Position numbers and translations under genes: made by a program
The notes under the pieces: generated by a model
Told to the model about the DNA's origin: nothing
The model's database searches: none
What the model saw: only the letters and a program-made list of their open reading frames with translations
Shown here: piece after piece, positions 47,162-54,422 of the stretch
Numbering within the stretch: the first letter of the stretch is position 1
How the letters are laid out: each line of letters opens with the position of its first letter
Assembly (NCBI RefSeq): GCF_001894745.1
Contig: NZ_BBYF01000022.1
Location: 1-64,000 of the forward strand
Length of the DNA stretch: 64,000 nt
Direction: 5' to 3'
DNA from: Paenibacillus sp. NAIST15-1
Lineage (GTDB): Bacteria; Bacillota; Bacilli; Paenibacillales; Paenibacillaceae

Positions 47162-47641
47162 CTATTGATTGTCTGTAGCGATAGAAGAAAAGTCATTTTC
47201 GCTCATTACGCGACGAGCACCAACATAGCGCTGCTCATAGTAGTCCATGCTAAGGCTGTCGATGCGTGTACCTTTGCTTGTCGAAGCGTGTGCGAATTTG
47301 TTGTTGCCTACGTAAATGCCGACATGCGATACACCGTTGCCGCCGCTTGTGTCAAAGAAGACCAGGTCTCCTGGACGAAGCTCGTCTTTGCTAACTTTCT
47401 CACCAGAGTCAAATTGCGACGAAGATGTGCGAGGAAGATCAATTTCGAACTTGTTGAACACGTACTTCGTAAATCCGGAGCAGTCAAAGCCTTTCGTTGT
47501 TGTACCACCATACTTGTACGAAATGCCAAGCAAACCTTCAATCGTGTTGTCCATTTTGGATGCTGCGAATGTGCTGCCTGCACTGAACGAAGTAAACAGA
47601 ACGCTCAGTCCGAGCACCGCTGTAACTAGCTTCTTCTTCAA
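47162..47641 (-). CDS. NlpC/P60 cell-wall endopeptidase
   Basis: A 159-residue secreted peptidoglycan hydrolase. A signal peptide (about 1-27, ending FAA) is followed directly by a single NlpC/P60 domain with Cys54 in FDCSGF, His106 in SHVGIYVG and His118 in FAHAS, the catalytic Cys-His-His set. It should cut within stem peptides (D-Glu to meso-DAP). There is no SH3 or LysM wall-binding domain, which makes it a minimal member. The TTG start has AAGGAG 8 bases upstream, at the 3' edge of a c-di-AMP riboswitch, a classic pairing for this family. Confidence 0.93.
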   Translation of the reverse strand: MKKKLVTAVLGLSVLFTSFSAGSTFAASKMDNTIEGLLGISYKYGGTTTKGFDCSGFTKYVFNKFEIDLPRTSSSQFDSGEKVSKDELRPGDLVFFDTSGGNGVSHVGIYVGNNKFAHASTSKGTRIDSLSMDYYEQRYVGARRVMSENDFSSIATDNQ

Positions 47642-47650
47642 AGGGAAAGC

Positions 47651-47785
47651 TCCTTCCGTGCCTGCGAGGTTAGCTGGAGGGTTCGGTTGAAGGACCCCTA
47701 TGATCCCTGTGTTACAAGATCAATTCACCCGTAAAAACTGGTTCCCCCGCTTTCCGGTCCGCCCGGAAACTCGGCATTCTGGTTT
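47651..47785 (-). ncRNA. c-di-AMP (ydaO/yuaA) riboswitch
   Basis: On the minus strand the leader carries the conserved ydaO segments in order: GAGTTTCCGG near the start, AGCGGGGGAACCA, GGGTGAATTGATC, AGGGGTCCTTCAACCGAACCC, here given as core words only, and CCAGCTAACCTCGCAGGC before the ribosome site of the NlpC/P60 gene. This is the standard layout for c-di-AMP control of cell-wall hydrolases and osmolyte transporters. High c-di-AMP normally turns the gene off. Ends are approximate. Confidence 0.88.
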
Positions 47786-47857
47786 TAGGATTATGTATTG
47801 CTGCGTGCGATAGTAACAATTTTGCAAGAGTTAGTGCCGCTTTCATGACAAAGTTGT

Positions 47858-47901
47858 AATAAATCTAGATTTATTGTAACAGACGGAAATTCCTTTGACA
47901 A
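47858..47901 (-). promoter_or_regulatory. Promoter of the riboswitch gene with an overlapping palindrome
   Basis: Read on the minus strand: TTGTCA (47901-47896), 17 bases, TACAAT (47878-47873). A perfect 18-base palindrome, AATAAATCTAGATTTATT, at 47858-47875 overlaps the end of the -10 hexamer and the expected start of transcription. It could be a repressor operator; no binding protein is known to me. Confidence 0.65.
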
Positions 47902-47922
47902 ATATTTTTTGTCCTTGACACG

Positions 47923-47972
47923 AAAAAAACTTGTCATATCAGCGTTTTTTTCGCTGATAGACAAGTTTTTTA
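47923..47972. terminator. Strong bidirectional terminator
   Basis: AAAAAACTTGTC-A-TATCAGCG pairs with CGCTGATAGACAAGTTTTTT: 20 pairs with one bulged A and a T-rich loop. The A and T runs on either side let it act on both strands. On the minus strand it ends the transcript of the membrane protein gene before the next promoter. Confidence 0.88.
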
Positions 47973-48015
47973 ATTCATTTTGTTAGGTTACGCTGCTTCA
48001 ATATCATCGTAACCC

Positions 48016-48055
48016 TTTGTAACTTTGTAACTTTGTAACTTTGTAACTCTGTAAC
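48016..48055. repeat. Short tandem repeat, five 8-base units
   Basis: GTAAC recurs at 48019, 48027, 48035, 48043 and 48051 with a period of 8 bases; the unit is TTTGTAAC, with one variant unit (TCTGTAAC). It lies in the 3' flank of the membrane protein gene. No function is evident; it may vary in length between strains. Confidence 0.85.
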
Positions 48056-48081
48056 TAAATTGCGTTCAATCAGAACCCTCA

Positions 48082-48903
48082 TTATTTCATCTGTTGCTCT
48101 GCTTCCTGCCAGACAGCGTGGCGTGCAGACAATCCCCACATTTTAAGTATAGTCATAATGGCAGGCAATGCCTGTTGAATAATGAGTGCGGTAATTCCGG
48201 TGAACACGGCCGCCGCCGTTGTGGACAATATGCCTACGCCAATCGTGATACCAATAAAGAGAAGTGACAATCCTAGAATGGGAAGCAAGCGACGAGTTCC
48301 GGCTGTCACAGATCGAATTAACGGTGTTTCTGAGGCAGCGCCGAAGTTAAGGAATAAGAACAATTGATGAACAAGCCAGCCGCCAATGAACCAAGCGATT
48401 ACGAACGGTGCCACTGCCACGAGTAAGGAAGATAGAGAAGCCGATGTGGACAGGGCATGCGCCGCATAAGGAACGAACCATATAGCTGGTGCGATAATGA
48501 GCAGTGTCTCGAGTAGATAGAGGACAAGCATTGGCTTCCAAGCGAGCTTGATCCCTTGGAAGAAGGCAAGCCCCTGCTGCTTGGGCCGTGACATCGCATG
48601 GAATACACCCGCGTGAATGAAGGGGGTAAGCAGCATATGGACGGCAACGAATCCGAGGATAGCCCATAAGTAAGGGAAATAGTCATTCGTCTTCATTAGA
48701 TAGAACTGGCTTTCGGTCAGAAAGAGCTGCCTGCTCATCTCGGTAGGTGCTGGATCTGGGTAACGGCGCAGGATAGGTGTTACCACTCCATCGACGAAGC
48801 GATAGAGGAAGAACCCCCATAACAGTTGGTACAAGAATAGAATGACCCATATATAGATGTGCTCTTTGCACCAATTCCAGCCTGAACGCACATAAGCCTT
48901 CAC
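48082..48903 (-). CDS. Multi-pass membrane protein, unknown function
   Basis: A 273-residue protein with about six hydrophobic segments (near 17-38, 76-97, 118-142, 155-180, 208-230 and 235-255). I do not recognise the family, though it resembles putative Firmicute membrane proteins encoded beside peptidase genes. It starts at GTG 48903, 5 bases after the stop of the M1 peptidase gene, with GGGGTGGTG upstream, so it is the second gene of a two-gene operon. Confidence 0.7.
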   Translation of the reverse strand: MKAYVRSGWNWCKEHIYIWVILFLYQLLWGFFLYRFVDGVVTPILRRYPDPAPTEMSRQLFLTESQFYLMKTNDYFPYLWAILGFVAVHMLLTPFIHAGVFHAMSRPKQQGLAFFQGIKLAWKPMLVLYLLETLLIIAPAIWFVPYAAHALSTSASLSSLLVAVAPFVIAWFIGGWLVHQLFLFLNFGAASETPLIRSVTAGTRRLLPILGLSLLFIGITIGVGILSTTAAAVFTGITALIIQQALPAIMTILKMWGLSARHAVWQEAEQQMK

Positions 48904-48907
48904 ACTA

Positions 48908-50884
48908 TCACCACCCCAAAATGTTCGTAACAGCTTCGATTACCTTGATGACGGATAAATTAACTCGTGTACGGACAGGTTCATCGACATGAGCACGCAT
49001 ATAATTATTGATGTGCTTGTTCTCAACGACAATCGAATATAGAGGATCAACCATGACCCAGCTGAGCGGCGCTTTATGGGTGACGGTATATTGGATGCGG
49101 TCTCCCTCTCCATTCCATCCCTTGCGAGTCGTCGTGCCATCCGAGAATCCGAATACGATCGGAATGGATGGATAATTGGCACCGAGCTTGCGGATATGGA
49201 CAGTCGCTTCATATTGGGTAGACCCATCCGATTCAATCGTACGTGAATCAATGTTCTCCACGGCGAAGTCTGCCATCATGCCGTTGTACACATATTGTTG
49301 GAAGAAATCATTCCACTTGCGGTTAGTTACCTGCTCAACAACTCGCTGAAAGTCTGATGTAGTTGGGTACTTGAAACGGTACTTCTGCGTATAAGTTCTC
49401 ATAATGCGGCTCATCATTCTTTCCCCGACCTGCTTCTCGATTGCAAGCAGCACCAGCTTGGCACGCATGTACACATTTTCCGCATAATGATTTTGATTTT
49501 TGTAGTGCCATGCATTCAGCTTCAGTGGAGCTGGATCTGTGATGTAGCTGGCTTGTATTGCGTTATTTGGAAGTACTCCGAATTCTTGCTCCATCAGCTT
49601 GTCTTCTGCATAGGAAGTGAACCCTTCATCGAGCCATGCTTCCTCGAATTCGTTTGAGGCGAGAAGTCCATAAAAGTATTGATGTCCAATCTCATGAACG
49701 ACGGTACGTTCTAAATCGTAACCTGGACTCTCATCTTCTGCACCGAATGCTGTAATCAAGGTCGGGTATTCCATTCCTCCAGCTCCGTTGCCCAATTTAG
49801 GAGGCACGATAATGGACAAGGTAGAGTACGGGTATTTGCCGTACCATTCGCTGAACTTGGACAGAGCCGTCTTCGCAGCGTAGAAATAACGCTCCTTCAA
49901 ATCTTTATGCTTCGGGTCTAAATATAACTTGATACGAACCCCTGGTACTTGGCTAGAAGAGAACGGCTCTTCAAAATAGACAAAGTTTGGAGATGCGGCC
50001 CACGCGAAATCATGAACATCATCCGCATAGAATTGATAAAATTTCTTTCTGTCTGCTATCGTAGGGGTTTTCGTTGGAAAGCCTGTAGCGCCTACGATGT
50101 AATTGTCGGGTACTTGAATGCGTACACTGTAAATGCCGTAATTGGAGTAAAATTCGGAATTACCGTGATATTGGTGCAGATCCCAGCCTTCTGATGCCCG
50201 GCCGCGTACCCCTGCCTTTTCATAGGCAGCAATCTTAGGGAACCATTGGCCAGCCATCACGAAATTATCGGCGTATCCCATACGTGCAAATATTTTCGGC
50301 AGTTTTACTTCAAAATCCATGCGAAGTGTGACTTTCTCTTGACTTCGTACTGGCTTGGTAAGACGCAGCTTCAGAAGCGTCTCATCCTTCGCGTTTCCGT
50401 CATCTGGCTGAATGTACTGTACCCGGTTCATCAGGGACATACCGTCAACCGTGGATAACGATTTTAGCGTCATGCTGCCATATCCATCCGCAGGGAACTT
50501 GTCTTCCCGCAATTTTCCGCCAGACTCCTTCATGAAGGTGGTATCGGGCGAACGGAAAGCGTTCGGATACATGTGGAAGAACAGTTCATTGACAGTCGAT
50601 CTCCCAGGATTGGTCCAAGTTACGGTTTGCTTGCCGATAAGGGTATGTGTAGACTCATCCAGTTTAACTTCAATATGGTATTCGGCAATACGCTCACTCA
50701 GTACCTCCGCATTGGGGGTCTCCACGGCTTGCTGCGTAATGGGTTCCTGAACCGCCTGCTTGTTCACCTCGGGTCCAAGGGACGGAACGGATCCAGACGG
50801 CCAGAACCGAACGAGGAGGAAGCTGCAGGCGGCTAGGAACAAGGCAGTGAATAGAAGCCGGCGATATACATTGCTTCGGATCAT
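48908..50884 (-). CDS. M1-family zinc metallopeptidase, membrane or lipid anchored
   Basis: A 658-residue aminopeptidase-like protein. The first 25 residues hold a hydrophobic stretch with LAAC, so it may be a lipoprotein on the outer face. The gluzincin motif HEIGH at about 394-398 and the downstream Glu in EEAWLDEGF about 19 residues later bind zinc; the substrate-binding GAGGMEYP is an equivalent of the GAMEN motif. Family members cleave N-terminal residues or short peptides. ATG 50884 is the likely start. It is followed by an overlapping-style membrane protein gene. Confidence 0.88.
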   Translation of the reverse strand: MIRSNVYRRLLFTALFLAACSFLLVRFWPSGSVPSLGPEVNKQAVQEPITQQAVETPNAEVLSERIAEYHIEVKLDESTHTLIGKQTVTWTNPGRSTVNELFFHMYPNAFRSPDTTFMKESGGKLREDKFPADGYGSMTLKSLSTVDGMSLMNRVQYIQPDDGNAKDETLLKLRLTKPVRSQEKVTLRMDFEVKLPKIFARMGYADNFVMAGQWFPKIAAYEKAGVRGRASEGWDLHQYHGNSEFYSNYGIYSVRIQVPDNYIVGATGFPTKTPTIADRKKFYQFYADDVHDFAWAASPNFVYFEEPFSSSQVPGVRIKLYLDPKHKDLKERYFYAAKTALSKFSEWYGKYPYSTLSIIVPPKLGNGAGGMEYPTLITAFGAEDESPGYDLERTVVHEIGHQYFYGLLASNEFEEAWLDEGFTSYAEDKLMEQEFGVLPNNAIQASYITDPAPLKLNAWHYKNQNHYAENVYMRAKLVLLAIEKQVGERMMSRIMRTYTQKYRFKYPTTSDFQRVVEQVTNRKWNDFFQQYVYNGMMADFAVENIDSRTIESDGSTQYEATVHIRKLGANYPSIPIVFGFSDGTTTRKGWNGEGDRIQYTVTHKAPLSWVMVDPLYSIVVENKHINNYMRAHVDEPVRTRVNLSVIKVIEAVTNILGW

Positions 50885-50955
50885 ACGTTTTTACCTCCCG
50901 TTGACAAGCATCTACAGCATGTATATGTTGGCTTTTTGCAGATTATTAGCTAAAA

Positions 50956-50970
50956 TGAAAATGATTTTGA
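50956..50970 (+). promoter_or_regulatory. Weak Fur/PerR/Zur-like box
   Basis: TGAAAATGATTTTGA resembles the 7-1-7 Fur-family motif TGATAATNATTATCA with three mismatches, in the 116-base gap between the peptidase gene and ywhD. It may be chance in AT-rich sequence. Confidence 0.2.
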
Positions 50971-51000
50971 GTACGTGGTAAGGAAGGAGCGCATGACGAA

Positions 51001-51501
51001 ATGGAATCTTCAGATAAGAAAGTAAAGAAGCCGCTGGCATTGAACGTAATGAGCAGTGGTAAGCATAAAGGATTTGGTTCGGGTAGTATCGATCTGAACA
51101 ACGTGTCGCCCGTCATCATCGATGAAGGAACGGCGTACATCGATCTAGGCGCGATGCATGCGAAGAGTAAGGTGGAGCGTGGAATTAAGTTCTCTACGAA
51201 TAAAGAGGATGTTCCGAATGGCCGCCAATGCTGGATCGTATGGGTGGCAGTCGATCGTTCTGCGGAAGGTGCGTTCTACGGCGGCTTGGCTGCTTGTGAA
51301 ATGCTGATCGACACGGAGGCAAAGCGCGGCTGGAAGATGCTCGCAGACCACGTCAATCGGATGGACTATGCAATGAAGCGCCGCGTGCTCGTCGAAGAGC
51401 TGAATACAGAAGACAAGGCAGCGCTGCGTGAGCTGCTTATGACGCACAATGCTGAGTGGTGGGAGCGTACGCCAGAAGAAGTGAAGGCACAGCTTGCCTA
51501 G
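51001..51501 (+). CDS. ywhD: YwhD family protein
   Basis: A 166-residue protein of the YwhD family, recognised by NVMSSGKHKGFGSGSIDLNNVSPV, given by its ends, AYIDLGAMHAKS, VPNGRQCWIVWVAVDR and RMDYAMKRR. The biochemical role of the family is not known. In Bacillus subtilis ywhD lies close to pbpG, speE and speB, and the same genes occur within 10 kb here, so local order is partly kept. A purine-rich AAGGAAGGAG precedes the ATG by 11 bases. Confidence 0.88.
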   Translation: MESSDKKVKKPLALNVMSSGKHKGFGSGSIDLNNVSPVIIDEGTAYIDLGAMHAKSKVERGIKFSTNKEDVPNGRQCWIVWVAVDRSAEGAFYGGLAACEMLIDTEAKRGWKMLADHVNRMDYAMKRRVLVEELNTEDKAALRELLMTHNAEWWERTPEEVKAQLA

Positions 51502-51520
51502 CATAATCATTTACATCTAA

Positions 51521-51570
51521 AGAAGGCCGCTATTCCGATCTCGTGATCGGTGCAGCGGCCTTCTATTATT
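51521..51570. terminator. Terminator between ywhD and malic enzyme genes
   Basis: AGAAGGCCGCT and AGCGGCCTTCT form an 11-pair stem with an inner CCGATC/GATCGG hairpin; ATTATTAT follows on the plus side. Confidence 0.85.
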
Positions 51571-51629
51571 ATAGAGATGAGTTTTGTTCCTACTCATACC
51601 TAGCAAGCGACTCATTACAACAAGGTGAC

Positions 51630-52838
51630 TTAGACGCGATATACAGGCATCTTCTTCACCTGTGCGACTCCTGTTTCGATCGCAACCTGAGCAATCGCAG
51701 ATGCAACGCTAGGCACGACACGCTTATCGAGCGGGTTCGGGATAATATACGTCGGGCTGAGCTCTGCATCGGTAACGATAGCCGCAATACCGCGGGCTGC
51801 CGCCAGCTTCATATCATCCGTAATATCTATAGCACGAACATCGAGTGCGCCGCGGAAGATGCCAGGGAAAGCGAGCAGGTTGTTCACTTGGTTCGGGAAG
51901 TCCGAACGACCTGTACATACTACTGCCGCTCCAGCAGCAAGCGCTTCGTCCGGGAAGATCTCCGGCGTTGGATTCGCCATTGCAAATACGATCGGCTTCA
52001 CATTCATGGAGCGCACATGCTCCTGCGTCAGCACCTTCGGTGCGGATACCCCGATGAATACATCTGCTCCGCGTACAACATCAGTCAGCGTACCGCGTAG
52101 ATGTCCGCGATTCGTTACCTTCGCCATGTCTGCCTGCGCAGGATTCATCCATTCCTCGCCTTCGCATACTACGCCCTTCAGATCCACTAGGGCAACATGC
52201 TGAATGCCTGCCTTCAACAGCAGCTTCGCTATGGCAATGCCTGCAGAGCCGGCGCCATTGATGACAACGCGTACGTCCTCCATCTGCTTATCTACCACTT
52301 TCAGTGCATTGATTAACGCAGAGAGCAGCACGATAGCAGTGCCATGCTGATCGTCATGGAAGACGGGGATATTCGTTTCTTCCTTTAAGCGCCGTTCAAT
52401 TTCGAAGCAGCGTGGTGCCGATATGTCCTCCAGATTAATACCGGAGAAGGTAGGCTCCATATTTTTGACGATGTTCACGATCTCATCTACACTTTGCGTG
52501 GATAGACAGATTGGGAAGGCATCGACATTGCCGAACTGCTTGAAGAGCATGCACTTGCCCTCCATGACCGGCATAGCCGCATAGGGACCGATGTCGCCGA
52601 GGCCGAGAACGGCCGAACCGTCTGTCACAACGGCAATCATGTTGCCGCGTGACGTATACTCGTTAGCAGCATTCGCATCATTTGCAATCAGGCGGCATGA
52701 TTCAGCCACCCCTGGTGTATATACAAGGCTCAGATCCTCTGGGGATGTCACCTCAATTTTGCTAGTCACTTCAATCTTGCCGTGCAGCTTCTTATGAAGT
52801 TGTAACGACTCTTCTTTGATGTCCAGTGCGACTGGCAT
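51630..52838 (-). CDS. NAD(P)-dependent malic enzyme
   Basis: Decarboxylates malate to pyruvate with reduction of NAD or NADP. The 402-residue protein is the short bacterial form without a phosphotransacetylase domain: LSLVYTPGVAESC (catalytic Tyr), FHDDQHGTA (metal Asp), the Rossmann motif INGAGSAGIAIAKLL and FAMANPTPEI. It is closest in layout to YtsJ/MalS-type enzymes. ATG 52838 has AGGGAGCTGA 8-9 bases upstream and trims a 23-residue unlikely extension. A LysR gene lies 190 bases upstream on the same strand and may control it. Confidence 0.93.
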   Translation of the reverse strand: MPVALDIKEESLQLHKKLHGKIEVTSKIEVTSPEDLSLVYTPGVAESCRLIANDANAANEYTSRGNMIAVVTDGSAVLGLGDIGPYAAMPVMEGKCMLFKQFGNVDAFPICLSTQSVDEIVNIVKNMEPTFSGINLEDISAPRCFEIERRLKEETNIPVFHDDQHGTAIVLLSALINALKVVDKQMEDVRVVINGAGSAGIAIAKLLLKAGIQHVALVDLKGVVCEGEEWMNPAQADMAKVTNRGHLRGTLTDVVRGADVFIGVSAPKVLTQEHVRSMNVKPIVFAMANPTPEIFPDEALAAGAAVVCTGRSDFPNQVNNLLAFPGIFRGALDVRAIDITDDMKLAAARGIAAIVTDAELSPTYIIPNPLDKRVVPSVASAIAQVAIETGVAQVKKMPVYRV

Positions 52839-53024
52839 ACTACAATCAGCTCCCTGTTTATCATTCCAAGGAGACTCGCTGCTGAACATAAGCCCCGCAA
52901 GCCCCATGCTACCATTGTGCTACGTTAGTGGGGAAAAGGGAAATACGTTCCGCATATAAGCTAATAAATTTTATTTATAGTAACGAAATGGAAGTTATGT
53001 CCTCTGTTATTTATCCGTTCGGCG

Positions 53025-53909
53025 TTATGCTTCTTGAAGTGGGAGCTGGCGCATGCACTCGATCATGCTGAGGCAGTCTTGCGACAGATGATGTCCTTCC
53101 TTCCAGCATAAATAAATATAGAAGTACAACGGATCCTCAAGTGGTATGGCTACAAGACCAGGCATATTTTTGACCGCCATAGAGACGATTAGGGAAATGC
53201 CTGCCCCACTGGCTACCATCGACTTAACGGTCTGAATTTCATCTGATTCAAATACAATATTCGGCTTGAATCCGTATGTTCCACAAGCGAGCATCAGTTG
53301 TTCATGATGTACATAAGCTTCCGTCAGCACGATAAAATGTTCATGCTTGAGTTCAGCAATGGATATGGACTCTCGAGTCGCGAGTGGGTGAGTGTCAGGC
53401 ACACACACGTTTAAGTGATCCTCATAGAGCAGCACAGAATGGAGATCGGAGATTGGTTCTTGATCTGCCTGTCCGATAATGCCTAAATCCAGCTTACCCT
53501 CTTGCAGCAGCTCTGTTGTAATGCGAGAACCGTACTCGGTTACTTTAAATTGCACATGCGGATACCGCTTCCTTATGTAAGCGAACATGGAAGGGAACAG
53601 ATAGGCTCCGATAATTGGCGGCAAGCCAAAATGAATGTTGGAGCTGTTATAATTACGAACCTCTACAATAGCTTCATCAATTTCAGACAAAATGTTATCG
53701 ACTCTGGCTAGAAATAACGCCCCCTGCGGCGTGACATGCACAGCCTTCTCTTTCTTATTGCGTTCGAGCAATTGCACACCTAGAAATTCCTCCAGCCGAT
53801 TTACAGCGGCTGTAATGCAAGGCTGGGACACATACAGCTGTTCAGCTGCTTTTGTAAAGCTATGCTGTTCAGTAACGGCCTTGAAATATTCAAGTTCCCG
53901 CAAATTCAT
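53025..53909 (-). CDS. LysR-family regulator
   Basis: A 294-residue regulator: N-terminal helix-turn-helix (about 1-60, NLRELEYFKAVTEQHSFTKAAEQL, by its ends, with the CysB-like CITAAVNRLEEFLG) and a two-lobe effector-binding domain (about 90-290). The neighbouring malic enzyme suggests a malate or pyruvate ligand, as for MleR-type proteins, but this is inferred from context. It starts at ATG 53909. The gap to the malic enzyme gene has no terminator that I can see. Confidence 0.88.
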   Translation of the reverse strand: MNLRELEYFKAVTEQHSFTKAAEQLYVSQPCITAAVNRLEEFLGVQLLERNKKEKAVHVTPQGALFLARVDNILSEIDEAIVEVRNYNSSNIHFGLPPIIGAYLFPSMFAYIRKRYPHVQFKVTEYGSRITTELLQEGKLDLGIIGQADQEPISDLHSVLLYEDHLNVCVPDTHPLATRESISIAELKHEHFIVLTEAYVHHEQLMLACGTYGFKPNIVFESDEIQTVKSMVASGAGISLIVSMAVKNMPGLVAIPLEDPLYFYIYLCWKEGHHLSQDCLSMIECMRQLPLQEA

Positions 53910-54122
53910 GATGCTTGGTTCCCTCCGATATGATAATCCGATGCGAGTCCTATTCTACAAGAAACGAAGACGTTCTTCGATGGATAAAGATTACAAAAGA
54001 ATGAACTTAGGTATAACCATTGTACATCAAGATGATCCTAAGGGAAGCAAGTAGGGGTTGGGCAGGGTATCCAGCTGTCCCTTTACCGATATTCTAAAAT
54101 GTGGTAATATATATGAATAACA

Positions 54123-54143
54123 TGTTCTTCGGACTGAAGAACA
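54123..54143 (+). other. Leader hairpin before the 50-codon ORF
   Basis: TGTTCTTC and GAAGAACA form a perfect 8-pair stem with a GGACT loop, 22 bases before the small ORF. It lacks a T run and may be part of a regulatory leader. Confidence 0.45.
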
Positions 54144-54165
54144 GGAACAGGAGGTGAGGTAGGAG

Positions 54166-54318
54166 ATGAATTTCAATACGCCGAACATTCGTATTAGCCA
54201 ACTGCCAATGGCAATGTTTGGAATTACCCATGATGTAGCTCTCAACGGGATACGTGTGTCCATTTTTACTAATACGAATACGACAATACGGCGTGAAGAC
54301 TCTCCTGCCTTAACCTGA
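54166..54318 (+). CDS. Small ORF, possible leader peptide of the ABC-F gene
   Basis: A 50-codon frame starting at ATG 54166 and ending TGA at 54318, with AGGAGGTGAGGTAGGAG just upstream, an exceptionally strong ribosome site. The product is mixed hydrophobic/polar (starts MNFNTPNIRISQL) with no domain I recognise and no signal peptide. It is followed 20 bases later by a terminator and then by an ABC-F ATPase gene. It could be an independent small protein or a leader peptide for ribosome-controlled attenuation. Confidence 0.55.
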   Translation: MNFNTPNIRISQLPMAMFGITHDVALNGIRVSIFTNTNTTIRREDSPALT

Positions 54319-54338
54319 TCGGATTTAGGTTTATTTAG

Positions 54339-54371
54339 GGCTGTAGGGATTTTTCCCTGCAGCCTTTTTTT
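54339..54371 (+). terminator. Terminator before the ABC-F gene
   Basis: GGCTGTAGGGA and TCCCTGCAGCC form an 11-pair stem with one wobble and a TTTT loop, followed by seven T residues. It lies between the small ORF and the ABC-F gene, 52 bases before the latter. Confidence 0.88.
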
Positions 54372-54422
54372 GTTCCAGACCGGGAGGCAGCGTCTTGCTC
54401 ACGCCCCGAGGGGGATATCGAC

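Noticed and set aside
48016-48055. CRISPR array
   Set aside because: Units of 8 bases without spacers; a simple tandem repeat.
52680-52760. Duplicated KIEVTS hexapeptide in malic enzyme
   Set aside because: The two DNA copies differ at several bases and relatives have a similar KIEV-SK pattern, so it is not a recent duplication.
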